This document shows positions 1-12,500 of a DNA stretch of 64,000 bases, piece after piece; the first letter of the stretch is position 1; each line of letters opens with the position of its first letter. The DNA comes from Lateolabrax maculatus (taxonomy: Eukaryota > Chordata > Actinopteri > Acropomatiformes > Lateolabracidae). Both the position numbers and the translations under genes were made by a program. Under the pieces are notes generated by a model that worked only from the letters and a program-made list of their open reading frames with translations, made no database searches and was not told the origin of the DNA. The DNA is taken from assembly GCA_031216445.1 (NCBI GenBank), contig CM062209.1, positions 27,050,501 to 27,114,500 on the forward strand, read 5' to 3'.

Positions 1-61
1 TGTGAAAGCAGCTGCCTACATACAGTAACCAGCCAATTTCCATTTGTGCCTTCCCCTGTAG

Positions 62-144
62 TTCGCTGTTGTCACTGATCCGAAAGAGAAGAGACATTAG
101 TGCTGACATCCCACTAGTGGTCCAGGACTCCGCCAAGGCACCAG
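62..144 (+). CDS. shtn1: SHTN1 coding exon (first in window)
   Basis: The acceptor is a pyrimidine-rich tract ending in tag at 59-61 and the donor is GTACAC at 145. The exon enters with one base completing a codon and reads SLLSLIRKRRDISADIPLVV and onward to AKAP, ending one base into the next codon. SLLSLIRKRR matches the human SLMSMIRKR segment that follows the proline-rich run. The proline run itself is not visible, so it is probably encoded by the previous exon outside the window. Confidence 0.75.
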
Positions 145-3100
145 GTACACTGCTGTATGGTTACACCTGTTGATCCCATGGTAGAGGACACATTTTGACT
201 TGGATTGGCAGGCAGTGTAATCTGATGCAGGCACCAGCAGTATAATAGTTTTATTGTAGTTAAATATTTCTACAACAACACAAATACAAAACAGCTCCTG
301 ATAGGCCAAAGAAACAATAATCAATGTTTTTTTAGTCTGGCAAATACGCACATCTTGAACGTGATACTGAGCAAGAAATGGAAGAAAACATGAAGAGGAA
401 CTCAGTAAAGTAGAGAACAATACTTCCCCTGCTCACTTGCACAACTGAAGGACTTTTCCAAAATGCTAGTGTGGTACTCTGCTGTGTTTGGCCCAGGGAG
501 CTACAAAGGGAAACAAACCTGTCCCATTCTTTTACAGGGAAGCAGCTTTAAAAGTGGCTAAAATATGGGGTCACGCTGACTAATGGTCACAGTGTCACAT
601 GACCCAGACACCATTAACTCCAAATGTTCACTTGTATAGTCCACTATTCCCAAATATCTGTTCAAATGTTATTTTATCTACAACTAAGACGCAGGCCAGA
701 GTGTGAGATGTTCATTTCATATTTTGAGTATTATTTACATTTCTAACACATTTAAATGCTCCTGACCAGTGAAGGAAATGAGTCAACTGGACAGGCAGCT
801 ATACAATTATCTGATTAGCTATCACCAACATAGATAAATATGCAGTTTGGAGTATTCCACCTTCATACAGATGGATGAATAAATCATATTTACTATGAAT
901 AGAAAATGTTGTTCCATGGTCTTCTTGGCGGTGAAGGAAATCCTATATTATTGCCCATATTCTGTAACTCATACTCTCAGAGATTCACTGTATTCAGTGT
1001 ATCTTTTCTTTCTCTGTGTGATGTATGTTCATTTTGTATTTTATTCTCCTCAGGGCTGCTATTTCTTATGCATTTCAGTGTAGGAGAACTGGTCTTGAAT
1101 CCTATTTTTGCCTTTCAGATTGTATCCTTTTTGCCTTTTCCTTTGCAAATGAAAGTCATTTGCAGAAGGACAAATGTTGCAACAAGTGCTGCACGAGAAA
1201 ATTCAAGCTCAAAATCTCCATCAGTGGCCTATTAGGTCAACGTGTTAAATTCTTCAATTTGTGCAAACAAAAGGGAAGCCTTGACTTGTCGGAGCAGGTA
1301 GGACGTCCGTGTTGACTGAACAGGCTATACTGTGTCCTCATTTTGTTAAATAGTTTTTGAATGTATGAGGCCTGAATTGGCCCCAGACACAGGGTATTTG
1401 TTGGAATTACATACAGCATTGAATAGATGCCACCCAAGGATCTTCAGCTGTGACACCTGAATAATAGTCCCTTTCTGAGCACTTTGGAGGAAAATATTTT
1501 ACTATTACTTTAACACAAAATAGTTTTTGTGTGACATTTTAAAGACATCTTACTGACAACAGTTCCACTGTGTATGCCATTGAATGTTCTATGCTAGAAA
1601 ATTAAATATTCACATTTCTTGGCCAATAGGCTGAATTATTGCAGAATTAGATTTTTTTGTTCCCATCTTTTGTGAACTTGAGAAACTCTCTTATCCTCAC
1701 AGAACTTTTGGATGGAAAATAGCTGAATAGTATTTGTGTTTTTACACAGCGAGTCATAATGCTGGTAACCCCTACACACTACAAAGGCTCTGAACTGTAC
1801 AGGTGTGCTTTGAATACTACAAAATTAGCGGCCACAGCAAGGATTATTAATTGTTTGATGACTATAGCCAAATCCACCCTACAACAGGATTCACAGTAAT
1901 ACAGATCAGTCAATATTTATGGCATAATTAAGAGGAAAAACCTGGAGTTTCTCCAACAAAAACTTCATTGGATGGTCCTGGGGGCTTGTGTCATTTTTAC
2001 GCTTTTCCATCTAAATGAGTCATATTTCAAGGGGCTAATGATGCCTGTGAATTATGCTGCCTCGTACCTCTCAAAATCATTTAAACTCACTTTGGTTCTT
2101 GGCACCGTTTCCCAGGCAGGCTCCCATTTAATCTCAGTGAAGCCTCTAAATATGACAAGTGCATCGAAAAAGACAACCAGAGCCTCAAGTTGCTGGTGAA
2201 ATGTTTGTTTGTCTCTTTCTTGCTTGTTGTGTCTGTCACTTCCAGAGGTGGACATCAGGCAGCAGGCAGTGGTTGAAATGATGGAGAGGATCAAGAGAGG
2301 CGTCCAGCTTCGGTCCGTCAGCCAGTCACCTAATAGGACCAGGAGACAGGTGACTTCAGTAGTCCCCTTAAATGCTGTTTTCCCCTGACAATATCTGCCA
2401 GCTGCTGTGTGTCTGACTTGCAGAGCCAGTTCATGGAAGATTCTAACCTCTAGTTTCATGGCAGTAAACTGTCAGTAATGGCCGGTAACACTGCAGTGCT
2501 CTGACTTTTTGTCGTTTCAACACTTGTTGATAGAGTTTCCTGCGTGCATACTGCTTAATTTTTCATGTAGTTCTACTAAATGATACAACCGATGAACTAA
2601 TGCTAAACTGTGATGAGGATCATGACATGAGTAGCTGAGATGGCTGGTAAAAACGTTTTGCAGTGTCAAACTACAGGCCTTTATGTTGGCAGTTGTGAAC
2701 CCTGTGTCTGGTCTGGGAAAAATCACCTGGAACACAGGAAGTGATGTGTCTTACATTCACTGTTTGTTTGGACTAAACAGGGGAAGAATTTGTTCGTCAG
2801 ACAGACAAAGAAGAGAGCGCCCCCTGCAGAAAGATAGTAAAGAAGTACAGTTCAAGCTGCAGAGACATGTCTCGGTGAAGACATGAAAAAAGTTATTATA
2901 GGGAGTGAGCGTTTTTTTTGTCGTGATTGCGACGGAAAATGTGTTGTCATCTTTGTTAAAAAGACCAAACCAAACCACCGCCCGCAAACGTCCAGTGTTC
3001 TGGGGCCTGAATGAGTTTTTGGTACATTGTTGAGGCGTGTATTGTTGAGTGCTCTTAAATCCATCAGTGTGTGGGATTATCTAGGAGCTGCTTGTTTTGC

Positions 3101-3837
3101 TAAAACATGACATATGGCCAAGACATCTTTTAGTCTGTGTGCTCTTCCACCACAACAACTCTGCCAAATTAGATAGCATTAGGACCTGCTCTACGAGGTA
3201 ATTATAAATAATGAGGATGGGAAAATTGACGTGACTCAAAATGATTGTGTGTTTACACGTTTGCTTCTTGTAGAAAGCATACGTCCTCGCGCTTGCCTAC
3301 AGTGTCTCGGCTGTGTGGTAAGAGGTGCAGTTTAGCCTCTAAGTGCTGAATGAGGGAAAATAAGTATAATGTGTTAGACTGCTGTTTGTTTACCAAACCC
3401 ATCTTTTCCCTTCTATTTTCCTTTTATCAGATGGAGCGGCTGCCCTCTAATTCTGCCTATCAGGAACTTAAAGGAATCATGGTAATGGGACTTTAAAACT
3501 GTCAAATGTCCTTAAAAGCCACATTTTACTGGTTGAACTTTCAGTGTGTTTACGCAGGACAGGCTGTGTTTTCTACACTGTACACGGATGTGCTCACACC
3601 AGAATTTTATGTTCAGATATAATCAAATTCAACAATCGCTGGAAAAGTAGTCTGATATTTAACCGAAGAGAAAGTCCTACTGCAACATCTGAAGAGTCCA
3701 TAATGACAAACTAGTCATACAAGATGAAGAACAGCAGCTTAAATGAGCACATGTACTGTTCATCATGCACCCACTCCAGTTAGTCAGACAAGTAGCAGTA
3801 ATGACACAAAGTTAAAACCAGATCTACTAATTTTGAG

Positions 3838-3885
<48 letters not shown>

Positions 3886-6800
3886 GTTTGCTGAAACTGT
3901 CCAGGAGAATTTCAATAGAACCTCCCCCCAACCAAAGGCAGTGCCTCCATCAACGAGCCGCGATGGGGAGCTACAGAGGATCCTGCTGAGACGGCGGGAT
4001 GCACTGGAGTCCCAACATAACGGGAGTAAGCTTCACCTCCTTCACTTTTAACTTTCTGTGGACGAAAATGCTTCTGGAGACGTGGCATAATCTGCATTAA
4101 TGCTTTTCATTCATTCTGATTAGTCTGTCAATGGTTTCTGGTCTTGTGTGTAGATTTTATCTCCTTAAAGAGATCACAGGACTACCTCATTAGCCCAGCG
4201 AAAGACATCAGTACAGAATGTTAATCAGTGCGAGTAATAAAACAAATCTTTTGTGTTATAATTGTGTTATGGAGTCTCCCAGATGTTTGGCCTTTGTTGA
4301 AGAGGAGCTGTACATGTGATTCTGTGGAGCTCCTTGACAGTTGTTGAAGTGAATAAAACCAGCTCCCACTGAAGCCTGTCTGTGTCTCTGTGCAGGTCCC
4401 AATCCTGTCCCCTCCCCTGCCCCCCAGGCTGACGTTCCACCTGTGTAGACTGAGTGCAGGCAACGGGAGATCACAAGATGCCGAATCAACGTCTAGCATT
4501 TCATTTGACTGTGTTTACACAAGGCATTTAAATGATCATGTAATTGTAATATGAGGAGTCAGCAATACATGTTCATGAAAAAAAAGGATAATCAGAGCAG
4601 AGATCCAGGTTGTGGATGAAGCCACAGGTTAGGAAGCATGTGTACTAAGAGCACACGTGTGGGATTTACATTGAGGCCATTTAATTTTAGTGAAATATAC
4701 ACAACTGTTCAACAGTCTGGAATCACCTGCCACAAAAGCTTGATTGGATACAGTCAGATGGCTGAGAGGACTACTCTATATTTCTGAATGCTCTTTCAGG
4801 CTTTAAGCCCTTTTTATAGATAGATGTTATTTTGTATGAAGGGTTTGCAAAATAGTCATATTTTGTACATGGAGAACAAAAGATCCCTCTGAGCTTAGTA
4901 AGACCTCTGAGTTCAGTTAGAATATAAGAAATCACTAGCCATTGGTAAAATAAATTGGAAGCTTAGCATCAAAATCTGTGCAGGTTTAAAGAGGAACAGT
5001 TTCCTGTTTCCAAATCAAATGTATTTGTGGTTCCAAACACAATTCTCCCATCATGCAGCATTGCAGGGACTAAATCGATTAAATTTAATTATTTCAAATG
5101 TAAGTAATACATTTGGTGTCTGAATTATGCTGTTGATCCATGTCCATCAATATTCAATATTCCGGCCATTCCAAACTTCATTCAGCTCCTTTTTCTAATA
5201 CTGAAGGTAAAGCCCAGTTTATTGTTTGTCCTGTGAGGAACAGAGGCGTGAGGTCTGCAGCCCTGAGTGTCTCTGAATTGTTCTGTCTGGACCAGCGTTA
5301 ACCTTGTAGCCTCCCAGTGAGCAGAAACAGACCACTGTGGAAGACGGTTTCCACTGCTCCCCTCACTCATGTTCACCCGCCAACCTTCTTAGGCCACCAT
5401 GTGCTGTAGGGCACTGTCTCTTCTCTGCTGCATCCATCCTGCAGTTTGTACTACAACGTATTTATTTTGTTTCCCTCCATTATACACTCGTTAATACTGA
5501 AGCATGATTAAGGTCTTGATGGTGGTCTTGGTTAAATATAGAAAATGTCAACAGTGTCTTGAAGTACGAGACAGGATGTGTTTACTTTATGAACATTTCA
5601 GTGAATCCACAATCTCTCCCTAACCTCAACCACAGGGCATTCTGTCCTCCGCAGGATTCTGGACACAAACCCCACCTCTCAGTGCCTGTGTGCTACAGGA
5701 ATATAGCACTCCCCTCACTCGAAGAAATGTTGTGACTGGTTGGAACAAAATGCTGGCAGCAACTACATTTCCCTCAAAACGCCTTGGGCAAAACTCTTAG
5801 TAGTTTATGAGTATATAGATGGCATGGAGAGAGGTTGAAACCAAGTCTCAGCTCTGCTCCGACTGTAACGTCTCTGAAAATACAGAGGAAACTATCTGTA
5901 ATTATGGATTTCACTCATGTCTAAAATGCTTTACTTGATTTACTGTATTTGAGTTCATTACACTGATTTTGCTCACAATGTAACAAACATAATTCATAGC
6001 TGCACTGCATTGTGGTCTACTGAGGTGGAGAAATCTATACAATGGATTTCTAGGTGTGTGACTGTCAAACCTTTGAGTAAGAGACTCCTGTTCTTTTTAT
6101 TTAATCCTGAGTAAATTAAACTAAAATCCAATGTTTACAGATTGCTGGAGATGTACATTTTGAGTCATCAGATTCTGTTGTATTTAATGAACTTTTTATT
6201 AAAAGCCTAATGAGATCAACAAGGTCATCAGTAAATGACAAGACTGAAAGCCACCGAGTCCAGAAATGCAAAACACTTCACCACTGGCTGTTTTGTAACA
6301 GTGTGGAGTGTCTTAGGGTGGATTTTCCCTTTAAGCCTCAGTCAGAGGTGGGTGTTAGTCAGGTATGGAGCAGAGGATCAGCCTCCGCCCTTTGAAAAAC
6401 ACAATGACTGCGCTGGTGATTTAACCACAATGGTGGGCTGCTCGCGTGTTGTTTTGTTTTCCCTCGACACCTGCCCAAATTTCCCAGAAACTTCCTCGAG
6501 TGAGGGATTGAAACACGAGCGCCGTGGACTGTGGGTGATGTCCGTCACCTATTGTGCGCTGCCGTTAATTAAAGCTTTAGGCTTCGTTTGGCACTGAGGT
6601 AAAATTTCCAGCTCCCAATCCCCCCCTAACAGAGTGTGGAGGAAATGTCATTGTGGCTCAAAGTCTCTCCTCTAACCAGATTCATCAGCAGCAGGCTTCA
6701 AAGACTCGGCTGCATCTTCCACACGCTCATTCACTCCTCACTCCACTGAACCAAATGTGGCAGAGGAAGTCGCAGTAATTTGATTTAACAGCAGATTTGG

Positions 6801-7300
6801 TCACAACAGAGGAGCTCGTAGGAGCAGGAAATGGTCTGTGAGGAGATTCGGTAGCAGTTGAACAGAGAGCTTGTTTGGCTTCTCCTCTACCTCCTCATGA
6901 CTGAAGTAGCCTGAGGATGTGTGCATCATCTGGGACAACATGTAGGAGAGTGTCAGTGAGTGCTGGAACTGCTTGAGTCGGAGTAAAATGTGGAAAAAAG
7001 AAGGCCTTTGTATTGATCTATGTGTCTGCCGTCTCATATCTTCCATATCTAATAAGCTTCTTCTAGTTGAGGCCGTCCTGGCTCAACTCAATAGTGCGCA
7101 GACATATAATATAGTCTTTGACTCAGAGGAGGAGTGACGCAGTGTCCTTTGGATCTGTTGTCTCATTCTTCCTTCCCTCAGCAGAAACAAAGTCAATGAC
7201 CGGCTCGATTCCTTCCTCTGCCATCTGCTCCAGCCGGCGGGACTCACTGATGTTGATTGACGGACGGTACACACACCGCCGATCGAGGCAAAACATGTAA
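62..7300 (+). CDS. shtn1: SHTN1 (shootin-1), 3' part of gene, five coding exons
   Basis: Shootin-1 is a neuronal cytoplasmic protein that couples F-actin flow to L1-CAM in axon growth cones (known family role). Coding exons at 62-144, 2246-2349, 3431-3481, 3905-4025 and 7182-7300 join with consistent phases: 62-144 ends phase 1, 2246-2349 begins with the two matching bases, 3431 and 3905 begin in phase 0, 3905-4025 ends phase 1 and 7182 supplies the two missing bases. The deduced protein follows the recalled human C-terminal half: basic LSLIRKRR, then QAVVEMMERIKRGVQLR, then AYQELKGIM, then ELQRILLRRRDALE, then ETKSMTGSI. The N-terminal coiled-coil exons lie left of the window. The long human tail after SKSMPVLGSV was not found, so this is a short form, unless further exons were missed. 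The gene is convergent with ENO4. Identity is strong; the exact 3' end is less certain. Confidence 0.85.
2246..2349 (+). CDS. shtn1: SHTN1 coding exon (QAVVEMMERIKRGV)
   Basis: The exon follows a cacttccag acceptor and ends at CAG|GTGACT. The two leading bases complete a Glu codon left open by the exon ending at 144; the frame then reads VDIRQQAVVEMMERIKRGVQ and ends in phase 0. Human shootin-1 has the closely similar segment DLKRQAVEEMMDRIKKGVHLRPV, so this is the best-conserved SHTN1 exon in the window. Confidence 0.88.
3431..3481 (+). CDS. shtn1: SHTN1 coding exon (ELKGIM), 51 nt
   Basis: This small symmetric exon (17 codons) has a ttttatcag acceptor and an ATG|GTAATG donor. It encodes MERLPSNSAYQELKGIM, matching the human ESAVDELKGILG region. 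Because it is a multiple of three it could be skipped without a frame change. Confidence 0.82.
3843..3880 (+). repeat. (TG)19 microsatellite next to a SHTN1 3' splice site
   Basis: An uninterrupted TG dinucleotide run, followed by CGTGTGTTTG, ends 24 bases before the SHTN1 exon at 3905. It occupies the place where a polypyrimidine tract would normally lie. Confidence 0.97.
3905..4025 (+). CDS. shtn1: SHTN1 coding exon (ELQRILLRRRDALE), 121 nt
   Basis: The acceptor is ctgtccag and the preferred donor is GTAAGC at 4026, giving 40 codons plus one base. The frame reads ENFNRTSPQPKAVPP, then GELQRILLRRRDALESQHNG, matching human ENSETELERILRRRKVTAEAD. If the donor is not used, the frame runs ten codons past NG to a TAA at 4049-4051, which would be an intron-retention end. 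The length is not a multiple of three, so skipping it changes the downstream frame. Confidence 0.85.
4396..4448 (+). CDS. shtn1: Possible alternative SHTN1 terminal exon
   Basis: A good acceptor (tctgtgtctctgtgcag) ends at 4395. Joined to the exon ending at 4025, the phase fits and yields SPNPVPSPAPQADVPPV followed by TAG at 4446-4448. The Pro/Ser-rich composition suits the shootin-1 tail, but there is no clear match to a recalled orthologue. It competes with the exon at 7182 for the role of last exon. Confidence 0.35.
4449..7181 (+). other. SHTN1 last intron, no gene seen
   Basis: This is mostly AT-rich non-coding sequence without a recognised repeat. About 6370-6600 is more complex and CpG-containing than its surroundings and could hold a conserved non-coding element. 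No open frame here looks protein-like. Confidence 0.5.
7182..7300 (+). CDS. shtn1: SHTN1 probable terminal coding exon with TAA stop
   Basis: The acceptor cttccttccctcag ends at 7181. Two bases complete a Thr codon from the exon ending at 4025, then the frame reads ETKSMTGSIPSSAICSSRRD and continues to QNM and TAA at 7298-7300. ETKSMTGSI resembles human SESKSMPVLGSV directly after the RRRK segment, in the expected order. The first six bases (CAGAAA) also offer a tandem acceptor (cagcag). An antisense open frame over the same bases has no matching gene context. Confidence 0.65.
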
Positions 7301-9399
7301 TTACACAAACCATGCTGTGTCCTTTTCTTCCCTCAGCCCGTCCTCCGTCGCCACAGCCCATTCTCAGCTCTCCGTCTTTTCCCTCGTCATCGGCCGATAC
7401 AATATAATGTTTTGTTGTTTTTGTATTTTTGTCCCTTCAGGGGCCAGCAATTAGGGAGGTCCTTTTAGTGTGTCTGGGAAACACTTAATTTGACCTATTT
7501 TGTTAGTCATTTCATTTATTTTCCCAAACACAGTAATTGCCTGCCGGGGAGCCTCAGTTGAGACGCCGCTGCGTGTCCAGCCTCAGTTTGTGTCTGCACG
7601 TTTCATTGATTAGAGGTTGTCTTCGCTACCCCGACATTTACAGCAACACTGAGGGTAAGCTTCCAGCAAACCAAGAAGCCTAATAGAATGAAACTGGAAG
7701 AATTAACAGTTGGAGAACCTTTTAATGGCTAAATGATTTGCCATTGAAGTACACGACATTTGTAGAAAATGAAGCAATTGTATTACCTAGAAATAATCGA
7801 AAATAACCGAAGAGTTAATTGAAACTGACATACAAAAGGAAAAAAAATAAAAGTATACTGGGCAGTTTTGGACCTTCTATCTATCTCTGTCTAAATTATC
7901 ACTTCCAGCCTTTAAAAGTTAAGCAGGACTGTTGTAGTGTTGACAGGGCTGTGTCTTGATTCTGTCTGTTTAATAGAAAAGAGCCGTGAATAAGGGATAA
8001 CTCACTTGACAGGCCCATTGATGCAGCTGTATGTGGCTGGTACACAAAGCACTTGTGAAGCTCCTCCATTTCCCTCTGTATACAGCCAGCCTTTTCTCTG
8101 TGCTGCAGGCCGGGCGGATGCTCCTCCAGGCCTCTCCTCTCCTGTTTTTACACACCCACAGAATCATTTCCTCCAGGAACCAAGGAGCCACGAGAGGGGT
8201 CAGCCAGGGTGCTGACCAGTTATGAAGGGGCCTTTACTTAACACGTCCTGAACAGACAGGAGGAAGGCTTTGTCGGACAACACTGACACGGCTCTGTGTC
8301 TGTGTGTCTGTATTTTCTGGCATTTATCGTCCCACAGCTTCTTACAGCCTTTTCTTATCCAGTTCTGTAAAGTATGGAGCTTCCACTGGCCAAATGAACA
8401 CAGTGAATCAACTATTTGAATTTTTTACTCTGATGAAGTTTTTTATTTATTCATTTATTTGTTTCACAATGGAATGAATGTGATGGGTGAACTTGCCTTT
8501 TAGAGTCGTGAATATTAAAATAATTTCATTAAACTTTAAAAAAAATGTATTTTAGAATTTAGCATTTTTTTTCTTCTTGCAATTCAAAGTGGAGAATTTT
8601 ACCCGTGCTCTTATTCAAATAAAACAATCTGAAAATGAAACATCAGTCTTTGGTTGAGCTGGTCAAGGCCAGTTGACATATGCAAACTATGAGAAGGGGT
8701 CTCCAATAAAGAAAGCTTATTTTTAAAGGGCGGCAAGTCAAACATGTAGGGAATCACTGATTTAAATTCATTTCAGAGAGACTTTTCTTTAAGTGACACC
8801 ACAAAAGGCTGAGTGCTGACATGTTGGTACCAAGCAAATGAAATGTTAAAAATATACAAGTGGTTGAATGTATTCAGTTTTTGTACTATGACAAGAATAC
8901 ATATTTGAAACAGAATATTTGTTTTTTGTTTTTTTTTTGCCAAAAAAAAAAAAAAAGCCAAACTAAAAGATGCAAACATTTTCATAACTTCATAAAACCA
9001 ATTTAAATAGCAGTGGTCACATGAAATAATGAGCTCCAGCTCGTCTGTTTCCATCAGAGGGGATGCTGGCGGCTTGCGTGTTGCTGTGTTTTGGCTCATG
9101 GGTGCAGTTTTGTTTGGAGATGCTTGATTGTGACCTGTAAGTGTAAGCAGGCCTGATAATATGGCTTGTATATGTCTGAAGTGGCAACAACATGTTTGAG
9201 GGATTTTTGAAGGTCATGTTTACACACTTAGCTTTTCTCTTAATAGAATCATAGGGATTTGTACCACAGTTTTTAAATAAACAGGATGGTAACACTAGAT
9301 GAATGCACATTGTTTCGAATGAACGCAGCAGGTGAAACCCCAACAGCAGAACTGGATTATGAAGGTGAAATATAACGTGGTAGCACCGACAGAGGTTTG
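7301..9399. other. Convergent SHTN1/ENO4 3' spacer
   Basis: This holds the 3' untranslated regions of two tail-to-tail genes. A plus-strand AATAAA at 7846-7851 is a candidate poly(A) signal for SHTN1. For ENO4 (minus strand), TTTATT on the plus strand at 8442-8447 and again at 8454-8459 reads AATAAA in the gene's sense. Adjacent T and A homopolymer runs lie at about 8920-8957. No further gene is recognised. Confidence 0.45.
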
Positions 9400-9530
9400 T
9401 TATATTTTCCTGACAGAAACAGAAGCTGTGAGCTGTGAGCAGGCCGTGTCAGACGGAGAGCTCTCTGCAGCAGTGGACTGCTCCTGGGGTTTCTCACTGA
9501 ACAGTGGAGGGGGGTGCTTCTCCTTGGAGA
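9400..9530 (-). CDS. eno4: ENO4 coding exon 13 with TAA stop
   Basis: The acceptor ttatttcatccacag precedes the exon. Two bases complete a Val codon, then SKEKHPPPLFSEKPQEQSTA continues to VRKI and TAA at 9402-9400. It corresponds to the human KEEHTFFYFNEEAEKAA tail; similarity is low after the first residues, as expected of a disordered C terminus. Confidence 0.78.
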
Positions 9531-12500
9531 CTGTGGATGAAATAATGAAATAAAGTGAATGGACAAAAGCTGGTCCACAGACGCCTCAGATAACAGGACT
9601 GAAATGATGTTTCTGCTGCCGCAGCTGGAGCACTACGCCTTCCTCTCCGTCGCAGTCCACTCTGGGCTTCAGCATGTGGTGTCAACACAAACATTAAACA
9701 CCAATAAACATGTTGAATAAACTTTTTATGATGGGAATTGATTACACACAGACGTGAACTCATCTCTCATTAACCCTCCAGTGTCCCTGCCTGCCTTTTG
9801 GAAGTGATGGATGGGAAAGTATTTGTCCCTGTGTGTAATTAGGCAGCCAATTAACAGATCCAAGGGAGGGGATTTCATTCTTCCTCTCACACACACTAAT
9901 ACACATTTGTATGATTCCTCACACAAGGTTTCCTTTCACATCCAACACAGAGAGAGAGAGAGAGAGAGATGTTCTATTGCCCAGGCATTACTGCCTCTCT
10001 CTCCCTCTGTCTTTGTCTGGCCTCCTTTTTCTCTGTCCGGCAAAAAAATAAAAAAAAAAATAAAAAAGGCGAGGGAGGAGTATAAAAAAACCTACCCAGG
10101 ATTCCCTGTTGGGCCAGTTCTTCCTCTATAGAAATCAGCCGGTTGTATTTAGTCATCCTCTCAGCGCCGCTCAGACCTCCCAGTTTGACATAGTCCAGGC
10201 CCAGACCCACAGCCTGATGGGGGAGAAGAGCAGCACACTGTGAGGGTGACAAAAGGTGTGCGGTGCCACCAAGGGGAGGGAGACAGGAACCGGGACACTG
10301 TCTCTGATGAGTCTGTTGTTGTACTTAGTCACATGATGAAACAGGTAGTTAGGAGTTATTCCCAATCACAGCTGAGCACTGACTTACGGGGGGAGGAGAT
10401 GGGGATGTGATAGGGATACATGTGTCTGTCAAGTGGAAATGAAGGCAGCTAAATGTTTAAGGTGGATTTAAAAAAGTCCCTCACACTTTGGGCTCCATGC
10501 TGTTAAAGGTATGTAGGAATTTACATTACTGGTGACTAGAGCTGCAACTAATGATTACTTTCATTGACAGGGCTTCAGTTTATTATAGATCATAGTGATA
10601 AATGCCCATCACACTTTCCTAGATGCCAAGTTGACATAATGATAATCAGTATACAGCAGATATTCAGTTCACAATCATAGAAAATGCTCAAATATTCACA
10701 TGGAGGAGCTGGGACCAGTGCATTTTTGTACTTTTGGCTTAAAAAATTACGTGAACAATTAATTATCAAAAAATGATGCAGATGTCTGTTATGTGAACAA
10801 ATAAGTATGCCGCTCTCTCGGTGACCCCATGTTCATGTCCAGCTTTTTGTATTTAGTTGTGTTGTTACAGAGGTGAAAGGATAATGTTAGTTAATAATTA
10901 TCAATAATCCCCCTGAAGAGACCAAAAACAAAAATTAACTTATCTCACAGGTATTGCATGATATACTGTAGCTTATTCCTCTGTGTCATTCAGCTGCATC
11001 TTTGTCCAAAAACAACTACAAACACATCAAAGAGCCGGTTGTTTGCATTGGGTGGACATATTGCTTGAGTAGAAATATAAAAGGATGTCTCTGAGCATGT
11101 GCAGTGACGTCTGCAGAGCACTCAGCCTGCGCTGCAGCCTCTATCCTTTGGCTTAGTGGAAAAGAAAAAAAGAAAAAAACTAAAAAAAAATGCAATTTTT
11201 TGACTGTAAAGTCAAGCTAGAGAGATACCTGTTTAACCCTTGTGTTGTCCTCTGGGTCAAGGTGACCCGGTGGCCGAAAATGTCCTTCTGTGTATGTAAA
11301 TGTTGTTATGCATGACATTTGTGATTCTTGAAGCGGTTATCTTTTGTTTTTAGTTTGTTTCTTGACAATAGGAACAGATTAAGAAACAGAATAAAGGAAA
11401 AGGATGACACAAACATATGATACATCACCTCGACCCAGAGGACAACACAAGGGTTAAATAGCATGGCAACCATCTACCTACAACAAGTGCTCCATCAAAA
11501 GTCGTGAGCAGAAGTTGGGCAATCAGCAAAACAGCTTTTTGCCACATGATTGAGGTGAGGGAGAACTGCAAAAGGTCGAAGCTACTGCAACAAGTCTGTG
11601 GAACTTCGTTCTGACTGGAGACGTTTAGTGAAGGAATTCTAACCTTGAATCTACAGAATGAATAAACAGCCTTGTTATGATATCACAATTATTATTATTA
11701 TCAGTTAGATCATGTTACTTGCTGTAGTTCCTGTGGATCTACTGCAGAAAGCCAAATTCCAAATCCAAAAGTCTGTATACTTTTGGCCTGATGCGTTTTC
11801 TGGGTGCCTGCACACTGAATAGATGCTCCCCAAAAAAGGTTTATTGATTACAACTACATACCACCATTCTTTTACTGGATGAAGATAGGTAAAAAGATAA
11901 CATGATGTTGAAATGTCATCATCGTAATCAATACATCTTCATCAGGTAAAAGGTAGAAGTAATGCCAAACATCCTACTTTCACTGAATAAACCTTTTCTT
12001 GCAGCAGCTGGGAGGGCATCTTCTTTGTTGACATTGTTTTTGTCTTTCTGCAGATTTACCTGATGTAATGCTGGGATGTGAACAAAACAATTTCAAATAT
12101 TATTAGCAAATTATCATTATTAGCAAACGAACACAGCCATGCCAAGTCAGAGGAAAGATAAGAAGAGGCAAAATCTGTCTTTCATCAACTCATCTACTCA
12201 GGGGTGGACTGAAAGCTTATAATGTGGTCTAAATAGATCTGTTGAAAATACATGTATATATACACACACACACAAACAGATATGTACAGAACATAGGCAT
12301 ATACTGTACACAAATATATGTTTGTATATTCTGTACACGTGAAAGTTAATGCAGTTGCTTGCGCCTGGCTGAATTACTTTAATACTGCATAACTGATTGT
12401 TTTGTCCACTGGCAGGCAGCAGAAACAAGCTGTAAACACATTAACATATCATCACCCTTTAAGTTGACATGGCAAACTTGTTAGCAGTTGTTTATTTACA

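Noticed and set aside
7123..7308. Minus-strand frame RRLEQMAEEGIEPVIDFV
   Set aside because: It looks protein-like, but lies beyond the ENO4 stop on the ENO4 strand, and the plus strand of the same bases fits SHTN1 in phase and sequence.
8109..8215. Possible further SHTN1 exon after a tgtgctgcag acceptor
   Set aside because: It needs an unlikely GTACAC donor inside 7182-7300 or a frame that does not fit, and neither translation resembles the human tail convincingly.
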